Shown here in pieces: positions 1 to 7,337 of a stretch of 56,044 nt of DNA. A program made the translations under genes and the position numbers. Source of the stretch: Hormoscilla sp. GUM202 (GTDB lineage: Bacteria; Cyanobacteriota; Cyanobacteriia; Cyanobacteriales; Desertifilaceae). The first letter of the stretch is position 1; every line of letters starts with the position of its first letter. Location: NCBI GenBank assembly GCA_005518205.2, contig RFFC02000004.1, positions 203,347 through 259,390 on the forward strand, written 5' to 3'. The notes under the pieces were generated by a model that saw only the letters and a program-made list of their open reading frames with translations, made no database searches and had not been told where the DNA came from.

Positions 1-654
1 AAGGGCGACCTTACCAATTTATACGTCGAAGATCTGAATGGTGATGGCTTGGATGAGATTCTGGTTCAGAAAAAACATCCTTTCGGAGATCGGTCTCGCA
101 CTTTGAGGCTATTGCGCTCGGATAATGGAGAAAATTTCACCGAACATCTGCTCCCCTCAGAGCTTCAGGTTAACGGTGACGGCGGGAAACTGTATATTGC
201 CGATTGGCTCGATAGCGGACCTGGAGAAGATACCCTCTATGGCGGAGCTGGAAACGATAAGCTAAGTGGCGGAGATGGAGACGATATCCTCTATGGCGGA
301 GATGGAGACGATCGCCTCTATGGCGGAGCTGGAAACGATAACCTAAGTGGCGGAGATGGAGACGATCGCCTCCGGGGCGGCTCTGGGGACGATATCCTCT
401 ATGGCGGCTCGGGTGCGGATACTTTTACCGTCAAGGGTACGGATACCATCTACGACTTTGAGGATGGCATCGACAAAATCGATCTGGACTTTTACATTGA
501 CTCTAGGAAGGGTTTTGATAGCTTAGAAATTGTCAAGACGGGCAGTTCGACTTCCATTAAGGCTGAAGGCTTGGGGGGAATGTATGTAGATTTAACTTTG
601 CCGGGAGTTGAGCCTGGGTCGATCTCAGAGAGTGATTTTGTGAATCGCTTTTAG
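1..654 (+). CDS. RTX/hemolysin-type calcium-binding repeat protein (5' partial)
   Basis: The reading frame is open from base 1, so the N-terminus lies outside the window; the TTG at 49 is only an internal codon. The first visible residues ([12 protein letters not shown]) resemble an FG-GAP/VCBS calcium-binding motif. About residues 70-135 form a tandem of glycine/aspartate nonapeptides of the GGxGxDxLY type, typical of RTX beta-rolls that bind calcium and fold outside the cell. The last 60 residues look like the usual RTX C-terminal cap, which often carries the type I secretion signal. It is probably a secreted calcium-dependent surface or extracellular protein. The substrate or activity cannot be told because the N-terminal domains are missing. 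The repeat assignment is firm; the secretion route is inferred from the family. Confidence 0.85.
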   Translation, partial: KGDLTNLYVEDLNGDGLDEILVQKKHPFGDRSRTLRLLRSDNGENFTEHLLPSELQVNGDGGKLYIADWLDSGPGEDTLYGGAGNDKLSGGDGDDILYGGDGDDRLYGGAGNDNLSGGDGDDRLRGGSGDDILYGGSGADTFTVKGTDTIYDFEDGIDKIDLDFYIDSRKGFDSLEIVKTGSSTSIKAEGLGGMYVDLTLPGVEPGSISESDFVNRF

Positions 655-1119
655 TCCTGATAAGGTTGGGTAACGTTCTCCCCGAGGTGTAGTGCGGGGT
701 GGTGCTTGCCTCGGGGGGAATGTTAATATTAATTCTTGTTGGAGGGCTTGACAAAGGATAGGATAGGTCTAGGAGTTCTGTATGCGTTCCTGTTTGTTGG
801 GGACGGGAATTAATGGAAACTTCATTGTTTTTTGGTACTCCATACCAGTGCTCGACAACATTAGACGTGTTGGCAATTTTGTCGGGAGTCGATCCTGGGT
901 TGATTGATAAGAATGATTTTCTTCCGACTACGCAAGTGTAACGTTCTGTAATGTTCTCCCCCTCGGGGAGAATTTTAGTGATTGATTTGTGTCGGAGGGC
1001 GCTTACCTTGTCGTGTCGGGACTGGGATGGGGTGGGTGGGTGGTTTCTGTGGAGGTGAAAGCTCTGGAAATGACTCTTAAGAAGGGGAACTGGGATGCAC
1101 TCAATGATCTTCTACTCGA
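655..1119. other. Gene-free stretch with a relic of a second RTX C-terminus
   Basis: No intact gene is seen. Bases 861-941 read in frame as a 26-residue tail (with VDPGLIDKNDF) that resembles the C-terminus of the preceding RTX gene ([11 protein letters not shown]). This looks like the 3' end of a duplicated and deleted RTX gene. Two hairpins built on CTCCCCGAGG/CCTCGGGG lie at about 677-720 and 953-972 and could be terminators or small palindromic repeats. A short open stretch ending at 1122 is not recognisable. Confidence 0.4.
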
Positions 1120-1890
1120 TTAGGAAAGCAAATTGAACCGCAACAGCAGTGATTCGATCGTCTGGGGCAGCATCTGCTGTAGTTCTTGCCTATTTTTGTA
1201 TAATAGGCGATTCTGACCGGGCAAGTCAAAGGGAAACTGTCCGGGCATGTCCTCTCGTTCTTGCTGTACCAGCAATATCTGTTCCCATCGCTTGCTCTTG
1301 AGAGCATAACCCATTTCTACACATACATTCGGACTGGGTATCAGCAGCTGGCCCCCTTCCCGGGCCACCTGGGCGATCGCGGTCCCATCTGCCACAAACA
1401 GCAAACTCTTGCGGATCCGTCTCATCAGTTTGCTTTTTAATCTAATGGGTGCGTTGCTGGGGCGATGGGATCCTTCCACCGCGATTTTCAGGCGCGATCG
1501 TCTATTGATATCGGATACCACTCGATCCAGTTCTTCCGAGATAGCTTCACTTGAGGTCGGGTAATCCGTCTGATAGCATAGGAATATTATCGGATCCAAA
1601 TGGCCCATCACCTCTTGCTTCGCGAAATATATCTCGTGACTGGTCAGGTCTATATTGGAGATTGCGTACCCGCCACTGCCTTCAATGTAAAATTCTACGA
1701 CATCTCCTTCCAGATAGCGCCCAAACCACTCTGAGTTTCTCACTTCTTCGCTATCTTCCAAGAAATCTGCTCGCAGAGCAGATTTTAGCAGACTATTTTT
1801 ACTCAAGCGGATATCTGGAGGACGCGAGATCAGCTCTCTTATCGGTTCGTACTCTTTAAGATACCATGCTTTCAGAGCAATTATTGCCAT
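1120..1890 (-). CDS. TIR-like nucleotide-binding domain protein
   Basis: I chose the ATG at 1890 (protein starting MAIIALKAWYLKEYEP, about 256 aa). The frame stays open to 2046, but those 52 extra residues are encoded partly by a degenerate copy of the neighbouring 311-bp repeat. The C-terminal half has a Rossmann-like pattern: SLLFVADGTAIAQ, then GGQLLIPSPNVCVEMGYAL, then ILLVQQ. The NVxxEMGYA motif is the signature of bacterial predicted nucleotide-binding TIR-like domains. Some relatives cleave NAD or sense nucleotide signals in antiphage systems. The N-terminal about 130 residues are not recognised. It stands alone, next to a repeat array and toxin remnants, which fits a conflict-gene neighbourhood. 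The domain call is fairly good; catalytic activity is unproven. Confidence 0.6.
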   Translation of the reverse strand: MAIIALKAWYLKEYEPIRELISRPPDIRLSKNSLLKSALRADFLEDSEEVRNSEWFGRYLEGDVVEFYIEGSGGYAISNIDLTSHEIYFAKQEVMGHLDPIIFLCYQTDYPTSSEAISEELDRVVSDINRRSRLKIAVEGSHRPSNAPIRLKSKLMRRIRKSLLFVADGTAIAQVAREGGQLLIPSPNVCVEMGYALKSKRWEQILLVQQEREDMPGQFPFDLPGQNRLLYKNRQELQQMLPQTIESLLLRFNLLS

Positions 1891-1914
1891 AATTCTTTTT
1901 CGCTGCTTCCCGTA

Positions 1915-2897
1915 TTTAAACCACAACAGCACCCGGTTCGCCCGACCGAGTGACTTCCTCCCTTGTTTGAGTCTATCTGGAGTTGAACTTATTCTACCAT
2001 TTCTATCGCCATATCGGGCTATTGCGGTAGAGTTCAAAGCTCCCACCTCTTTACTCTGAGGATGTTTCAGCCTTTTGCTTGGGTGCTGTTGTGGTTTTAC
2101 GAGACAGATTTAACTTAAACAGCTTTTTTCCTCTTTTCTCTCAACTTGGACTTGGCTGCTTATCTGCCAGGGAAGCTAATGCTTCATGTTTCTACCTTAA
2201 ACGCTTCTGGGTGAGGATGCCAACCCCTTGTAACAATTCTTTACATTTTTCCGACCTTAAACACACAACAGCACCCGGTTCGCCCGACCGCTTGACCTCC
2301 TCTCTACCGGTGATTTTAGCTGGAGTTGCACTGATAACTCAGTTCCCTTGCTCCCACCTCTTTACTCTGAGGATGTTTCAGCCTTTTGCTTGGGTGCTGT
2401 TGTGGTTTTACGAGACAGATTTAACTTAAACAGCTTTTTTCCTCTTTTCTCTCAACTTGGACTTGGCTGCTTATCTGCCAGGGAAGCTAATGCTTCATGT
2501 TTCTACCTTAAACGCTTCTGGGTGAGGATGCCAACCCCTTGTAACAATTCTTTACATTTTTCCGACCTTAAACACACAACAGCACCCGGTTCGCCCGACC
2601 GCTTGACCTCCTCTCTACCGGTGATTTTAGCTGGAGTTGCACTGATAACTCAGTTCCCTTGCTCCCACCTCTTTACTCTGAGGATGTTTCAGCCTTTTGC
2701 TTGGGTGCTGTTGTGGTTTTACGAGACAGATTTAACTTAAACAGCTTTTTTCCTCTTTTCTCTCAACTTGGACTTGGCTGCTTATCTGCCAGGGAAGCTA
2801 ATGCTTCATGTTTCTACCTTAAACGCTTCTGGGTGAGGATGCCAACCCCTTGTAACAATTCTTTACATTTTTCCGATTGTAAAACACAACAGCACCC
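1915..2897. repeat. 311-bp tandem direct repeat array
   Basis: Two full units (2039-2349 and 2350-2660) and a 237-bp partial unit (2661-2897) are nearly identical, with phase marks GCTCCCACCTC at 2039, 2350 and 2661. A degenerate copy of the unit's last about 124 bp precedes them (1915-2038). Each unit contains the 19-mer GGGTGCTGTTGTGGTTTTA and, in opposite orientation, a close match (TAAACACACAACAGCACCC), so each unit carries its own inverted repeats. The array both begins and ends at an ACAACAGCACCC copy, suggesting that this motif marks the recombination points. The open frames in the array are by-products of the repeat and no protein is recognised. Its right edge runs directly into a truncated RNase gene. 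Confidence 0.9.
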
Positions 2898-3104
2898 CTA
2901 GGGTATTACCAAGAATACACTGTGGCAACTCCAGGAGTAACAATGAGAGGTAGCCGACGTCTGATTGTCGGACAAAATGGAGAAATGTACTATACAGAAG
3001 ATCATTACAATAGCTTTCAAGAAGTCCTATTGCAGCCTCGATCAAAAAGAGGTAAAAATGAATCAAAAAATCCAGGTTCTAGAAACATCTGCCCTCAAAC
3101 CTGA
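2898..3104 (+). pseudogene. Barnase-type guanyl-specific RNase, C-terminal fragment
   Basis: Directly after the repeat array the frame reads YYQEYTVATPG, then RGSRRLIVGQNGEMYYTEDH followed by YNSFQEV. This is the C-terminal half of the microbial ribonuclease (barnase/RNase Sa/N1) family. The Arg of the RGxRRI segment and the His of the YYTxDHY segment are conserved active-site features of the family. The N-terminal half, including the catalytic Glu region, is absent; the junction is at about 2897, the end of the 311-bp array. The remnant frame runs to 3104 and overlaps the start of the barstar gene, as expected of a former translationally coupled toxin/inhibitor pair. No start codon or RBS remains, so it is presumably dead. 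Confidence 0.75.
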
Positions 3105-3462
3105 ATTGGGGATTGACCGGAAGCAGCTAATTCCCAAAATGATTGCAGAACTGTCCGGGCATGGCATTCAGGTATTTTATCTGGATGGGAGAGAAATTTC
3201 CAGCAAAGCGGAATTTTTAAGCCAAGCGGCTAAAGCTATGCATTTTCCTGTCTATTTCGGGGCTAACTGGGATGCCTTCGATGAATGTATCATTGATTTA
3301 GAATGGTGTCCCGCCCAGGGATATATCTTAATATACGATCGACCTGACGTTTTCGCCACATCTGACCCCGAACAGTGGAAAATCGCCCTGGATATTTTGC
3401 AATCAGCGGTTGAATACTGGCGCGGGCAAAACATCCCTATGGATGTGTTTTTGCTGCATTAA
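3058..3462 (+). CDS. Barstar family ribonuclease inhibitor
   Basis: The protein (134 aa from ATG 3058, with AAGAGGT as RBS just upstream) carries the barstar fold signature: IQVFYLDGREISSKAEFLSQ, then FPVYFGANWDAFDECIIDLE, then a VFLLH end. The FGxNWDAxxDxL segment is the helix that plugs the barnase active site. Barstars bind secreted guanyl-specific RNases in the cytoplasm and protect the producer. The fragment immediately upstream is the C-terminal half of exactly such an RNase, so this was the immunity gene of a barnase/barstar pair that has lost its toxin. The 1.9-fold longer reading start at 2965 lies inside the RNase frame and has no RBS, so it was rejected. Confidence 0.9.
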   Translation: MNQKIQVLETSALKPELGIDRKQLIPKMIAELSGHGIQVFYLDGREISSKAEFLSQAAKAMHFPVYFGANWDAFDECIIDLEWCPAQGYILIYDRPDVFATSDPEQWKIALDILQSAVEYWRGQNIPMDVFLLH

Positions 3463-3495
3463 TTTGTTTCATTTCGCTTCCTTGACAAGTATAGT

Positions 3496-4158
3496 TCAGG
3501 TAAAGTCAAATAGGCGACCTAACCAGGCGATCGAGGCGATCGCCCCTGGTTGTGCGTAACTCAATACTTGGGCTGTTATTGCTTGTCCCATGGGCATGCC
3601 GGGATTTTCCTGCCATGCTAGCCAAGTATGGATGAGGGCTTTTGGATGCTGTACTATAGAATAGCGGTTAATGCCTGTTGCTTCCAATTCCTGCAAAACT
3701 GTTTCCGCTTTAGCAAGTAGGGCGTCTTCCCTGGGAATGAGACTGGCAACAAAATCTTCCAGCATTCCTGGGACTTGATTGTTAGGCATCAACCAAACTC
3801 CTACTTGAGGCAGTTCTGCTTGCCGATCGACCCAACCTTCAGCAGGTGGAGATGAAGGAATGTTTTGATAACCAACGGATCTTAATCGATTTCCTACCGC
3901 TTGCCATCGCGCTGCCACGTCCCGATCGGCATCAACTACAAGTCCCAGCCTGCGCAAATTCTTGTTCCTCAATCTGTTTGGCAAACCCTCCAGAAGTGCC
4001 TCAACTCCTTCGGTACCTCCTTCTTCGGGCACTTCAACGGAAAATGTTTCTGGTAGTTGATATTGCGCGCACAAAGTCCAGATAACATGACGGTCATTTT
4101 TGCCTTCAACTAACAATTGCTGAGGTTTTGGTTGAGGTGGTTTGCGTTTTTTAGCCAT
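3496..4158 (-). CDS. DUF3226-type TOPRIM protein
   Basis: The 220-aa protein has a lysine/proline-rich start, then LLVEGKNDRHVI (the TOPRIM glutamate) and GLVVDADRDVAARW (the DxD motif). This is the layout of the DUF3226/TOPRIM domain found in OLD-type nucleases. The TOPRIM acids would bind metal and cut nucleic acid. Its ATG overlaps the TGA of the upstream ATPase gene by one base (TGATG), so the two are translationally coupled and probably form one complex. The pair resembles split OLD systems in which the ATPase and the TOPRIM nuclease are separate proteins, some of which defend against phage. Family assignment is good; a defence role is inferred. Confidence 0.8.
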   Translation of the reverse strand: MAKKRKPPQPKPQQLLVEGKNDRHVIWTLCAQYQLPETFSVEVPEEGGTEGVEALLEGLPNRLRNKNLRRLGLVVDADRDVAARWQAVGNRLRSVGYQNIPSSPPAEGWVDRQAELPQVGVWLMPNNQVPGMLEDFVASLIPREDALLAKAETVLQELEATGINRYSIVQHPKALIHTWLAWQENPGMPMGQAITAQVLSYAQPGAIASIAWLGRLFDFT

Positions 4159-5216
4159 CAGCGCACCTCAATACTTTGGCGAACAGCAATCTCTAAATCT
4201 TCAGCTGTATATTCAACCGGGCGTAACTTCCCATACTTCTTACTCAAGCGAAATAACATCCCGACTGAGTTATCTTCTAATTCGTTCACCGCTTCTGTAA
4301 AAGCACAGATACAATCCCAACTGTGGGTAGTAGCAAAAACCTGTACCTTCAGTTGCTGCGCTATTTGTAAGATTAACCGCCATATATCTGTTTGCACTTC
4401 ATAGTGCAAACCAGCATCGATTTCCTCCACCAAGAAGACAGAATTTGCCGCTGTTACTGCTGATATTCCTAGGGCGATCGCCCTCCTCATGCCTGTACCC
4501 ATGCTGCTTAAGAGAATAGGGTGTTTTTGTGATTTAAGCTTGACTAAAATGCCGCTACTAGAACTAAGACTACTGGTAAAGGTAATTCTCTCGATCTCGG
4601 GATTGATAATTTGCAACGCCTGCACCACTGACTCGGCCTTCTCAGTGAGGGCGATCGCGTCCCATCTGCTTGCTAGCTGTTCCACATTCAGATGACGATC
4701 GGTAATAAATATACTCGAGTTGCTGTGGTTAGTAAAGATATTTTCCGGGGCAGTTTTGCCATAGCGCCAGAATTTCCCCCCGATCGATCCATCTGGACTG
4801 CCAGGAAACTTAAATTTAGCATCTTCCGAGAACCAGATCAATTCAAATACCGGGGCATCATGTTCGACTTTCTCTTCCGGGTTTGGTGGCGATAAGGGAG
4901 ACAATTTGATTTCCAGTTGGCGCGATCGCTCTTGCTGAGATTTTAGGCATATTTTCTGAAAAAAGTTCAATTGATGACCGCGAAACAAATGCCGGACGTG
5001 ATAGCGAGTTGGTGTTGCGGGCAATATTTCCCCTCGGTTAGATAGCAGTGACAGCAAACTTTCTGGTTTACGGTGATTAACTAACAGATATACTGCTTCC
5101 ATGAAACTGGTTTTGCCAATTTCGTTACTACCAACAATCAGGTTGACTGGCGCTAATCCTGTGATGGTAAAATCTTTGAAGCAGCGGTAGTTTTCTATCG
5201 TAATATCTCGTAACAT
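4158..5216 (-). CDS. AAA/ABC-type ATPase of OLD family (TOPRIM partner)
   Basis: The 352-aa protein has the domain order of OLD/RecF-like ABC ATPases. It starts MLRDITIENYRCFKDF. The Walker A is at about residue 30 (GSNEIGKTS). A signature-like SMGTGMRRAIALG lies in the middle, a Walker B FLVEEIDAGLH near residue 268, and an H-loop VFATTHSWD near 295. It lacks its own TOPRIM domain, which is supplied by the coupled downstream gene. The predicted role is ATP-driven control of the nuclease partner, possibly as a phage sensor. A GGGAA RBS precedes ATG 5216. The palindromic repeat at 5238-5300 sits directly upstream, so the promoter must lie within or beyond it. Confidence 0.8.
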   Translation of the reverse strand: MLRDITIENYRCFKDFTITGLAPVNLIVGSNEIGKTSFMEAVYLLVNHRKPESLLSLLSNRGEILPATPTRYHVRHLFRGHQLNFFQKICLKSQQERSRQLEIKLSPLSPPNPEEKVEHDAPVFELIWFSEDAKFKFPGSPDGSIGGKFWRYGKTAPENIFTNHSNSSIFITDRHLNVEQLASRWDAIALTEKAESVVQALQIINPEIERITFTSSLSSSSGILVKLKSQKHPILLSSMGTGMRRAIALGISAVTAANSVFLVEEIDAGLHYEVQTDIWRLILQIAQQLKVQVFATTHSWDCICAFTEAVNELEDNSVGMLFRLSKKYGKLRPVEYTAEDLEIAVRQSIEVR

Positions 5217-5237
5217 TTTCCCGGTTCTCGTACTTAG

Positions 5238-5300
5238 GTTCGTAGTAAGGACTTTAGTCCTTCTGCAGGTAGGTTGAGGACTTTAGTCCTCACTACGAAC
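5238..5300. repeat. Paired palindromic repeat of the GTTCGTAGTAA family
   Basis: It reads GTTCGTAG, hairpin AAGGACTTTAGTCCTT, a spacer, hairpin GAGGACTTTAGTCCTC, CTACGAAC. The outer eight bases are exact inverted repeats and enclose two inner hairpins. Similar paired units lie at 30861-30914 and 11617-11693, and single units at 15423, 50951 and in the arrays at 38847 and 48216. It lies between the ATPase gene and a gene-poor stretch. Confidence 0.85.
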
Positions 5301-5776
5301 GGTTACTAACCCATCCGACATTGCCAGATCGACCCTTACTAAGATGGTCAAGCAAATTGGGCAACAATAGATCTATCATGTGCTTAAGCCAGGTTAGGCT
5401 GGTAAAACTTCGATCCGAGTGTCGAAGCATTGCTCTGGACCGTTGTTCTTGATTTTGGCTGTTTGCCCATCAGGTACACAAACATGATAGATAAGTAGGT
5501 GAGCATAATTAAACTCAACCATGTAAACTGCGGACTGTCTTTTTTATATCTTATCACCACCCCCTGTGGCTAGGTTTGTTTATAATTCTTAATATATCTC
5601 TCTGGCCCACAAACTCGATTCAGCGAGTGGGGCGCGATCGGGCAAAACATAAAATGTGAAGATTGTCAATGGTAGAGGTTTGGCGTTAGTTAGGTGAAAC
5701 GGTAGCAAGAGGCGATCGCCAGGGGTGAATAACTTTGGCGCGTCCGACTGCAACGGCCTTGTTAGACCAAAATTTT
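5301..5776. other. Gene-free stretch
   Basis: No gene is recognised. The words ATCTATCATGT (5370) and ACATGATAGAT (5483) form an inverted pair about 110 bases apart. An open frame of 64 codons on the minus strand (5589-5783) has no RBS, matches nothing known to me, and overlaps the end of the DUF1877 remnant, so it is not called. Confidence 0.4.
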
Positions 5777-6386
5777 CTAGCATAAATAGAGTAAGATGGC
5801 TTGCTTCTGTCTAGCTGTTTTTTGGTAATAAGAGCACAGGGCAATGTGATAATCTGTCAGCCACTGTAGCATTTCCTCTTCTGACCAGTCAATATATTTC
5901 TGCATCCACCTCATATGACAACATTTCATAACGTTCAGAAAATGACTCGACTGAGATGTCATCTAGAGCCGATGCAATTATTTCAACTTCCTCAGGCAAT
6001 AAATAGCGTGCTGGGCCATAGCTAAGATCTGGTCCAACGTCCCGCCCCGAGAAAATTGCATTCACAAGAGGGAGACCATCCCATTGGGAGTTATCAATCA
6101 CCAAAAACTCGGGCCAAGACTTTCTATATTCAGCGAAAATCAGCTCGTTCAAAAGCCTTTTATCTTTAAAACTCCAACCGGAACGAGTTTCATATCCAGC
6201 TAGCAGTACTGTCATATGGTCCCAGTATTTGTGTAAGTCTAAAGGAGAAACATCCCACTCCGAAGCAAAGGGAGAAACCGATCTGTTCCACCTTGAGTTA
6301 AAAAAATATTCCACTTGAGACGGATTATTCTTGAACTCATCAAGTATTTCTGGTGGAATTCGTTTAAGTTCACATATAATACTCAT
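5777..6386 (-). pseudogene. DUF1877 (YfbM-like) family protein, frameshifted
   Basis: The main frame (ATG 6386 to TGA 5889, 165 aa) has DUF1877 features: a start of the SIICELKRIPPEIL type, a central KYWDHMTVLLAGYE, and GPDLSYGPARYLLPEEVEII followed by DAEIY. It stops exactly where the family continues. The missing C-terminus is present in another frame as IDWSEEEMLQWLTDYH, then SYYQKTARQKQAILLYL, ending at 5777. One small indel near 5890 therefore splits the gene. The function of the family is unknown; in Proteobacteria and cyanobacteria it often sits near toxin and immunity genes. The rest of the sequence is intact, so the mutation is recent or a sequencing error. Confidence 0.75.
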
Positions 6387-6484
6387 TTCTAAACTATTTG
6401 ATAAACATCGATAAACATCTCAGACTTAATATAACACTCCTGCGTTGGTAGCGGGCTCATGCCCGCCACCAACGAGGCCAAAAT

Positions 6485-7237
6485 TTAGACGCGAACGAGG
6501 GATGCTGGCTTGACAGTTGCCAGGGCTTCCACTAAACTGCGGACAGCAGCAATCATTGCCACTTCGCTATCCAGGCGGTTAACGGCAGAACCGACGCCGA
6601 CGCCAGCAGCACCAGCGGCGATCGCCAGGGGTGCGGTAACGCTAGAGATACCGGAAGCACAAAGGACTGGTACTTTAACGGCGCGGGAAATTTCATAAGC
6701 AGCAGCTAAAGTGGGAGCAGCTTTTTCAAGTAACCCGAGGGTGCCCGAGTGAGTGGGGGTGCTGCTAGTACCGCCTTCCGTTTGAATGATATCAGCCCCC
6801 GCCTGCACCAAGTCTTCTGCCAGTTGCACCTGTTCGTCCAGGGGCAAGATGTGAGGGACGGTGACAGAGAGGGTAATATCGGGAAGGAGCGATCGGGTTT
6901 GGCGAGTCAGCTGCAACACCTCTGGAGCCTCAAACCGCCGTCCTTGGGCATAGAAAGCATCAAAGTTACCAATTTCAATCAAGTCAGCACCAGCGGCCAC
7001 CACAGGAGGGAACTTCTCCGGTTCCACAGCGGAGACGCAGACAGGCAAGTTGCCGATCTGACGGCACAGGCGCACCAAGTCTGGGTCGGCAGCAATATCA
7101 ACGCAAGTAGCACCGCCCAAGTCAGCCGCCTTGACAGTAGCAGCGACCTTTTGGGGATTAAAATTAGTCAAGCCACTGATAATCTTGAGTACATCGCCTC
7201 GAAGGGCAAAGGCACTCTGGAGTTTAGGATGCATCAT
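6485..7237 (-). CDS. ycf23: Ycf23 / DUF561 TIM-barrel protein
   Basis: The 250-aa protein matches the Ycf23 (DUF561) family, conserved in cyanobacteria and red-lineage plastids. Features are ALRGDVLKIISGLTNFN near the start, GADLIEIGNFDAFY, ADIIQTEGGTSS, and the glycine-rich VLCASGISSVTAPLAIAAG near the end. The repeated beta/alpha pattern and the phosphate-binding-like glycine motif suggest a TIM barrel of the ribulose-phosphate-binding type, but the reaction is unknown. The first codon may be 7237 or the adjacent ATG at 7234. It is transcribed divergently from the coiled-coil gene at 7338 across about 100 bp. Identity is secure; function is not known. Confidence 0.9.
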   Translation of the reverse strand: MMHPKLQSAFALRGDVLKIISGLTNFNPQKVAATVKAADLGGATCVDIAADPDLVRLCRQIGNLPVCVSAVEPEKFPPVVAAGADLIEIGNFDAFYAQGRRFEAPEVLQLTRQTRSLLPDITLSVTVPHILPLDEQVQLAEDLVQAGADIIQTEGGTSSTPTHSGTLGLLEKAAPTLAAAYEISRAVKVPVLCASGISSVTAPLAIAAGAAGVGVGSAVNRLDSEVAMIAAVRSLVEALATVKPASLVRV

Positions 7238-7337
7238 GGTTCGTTCAACTGTTTGGTGAAAAACTGCCAGAATTATGCTGGCATAGTCCTAAAGTAGAAT
7301 AACTCGAACAGAGTCAGACTTAATTACTAGTTAGCTT

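Noticed and set aside
2079-2901. Three overlapping open frames of 80-130 codons in the 311-bp repeats
   Set aside because: They are created by the tandem repeat itself, share the same sequence, have no RBS and match no family.
5589-5783. 64-codon minus-strand frame
   Set aside because: No RBS, no recognised family, and it overlaps the end of the frameshifted DUF1877 gene.
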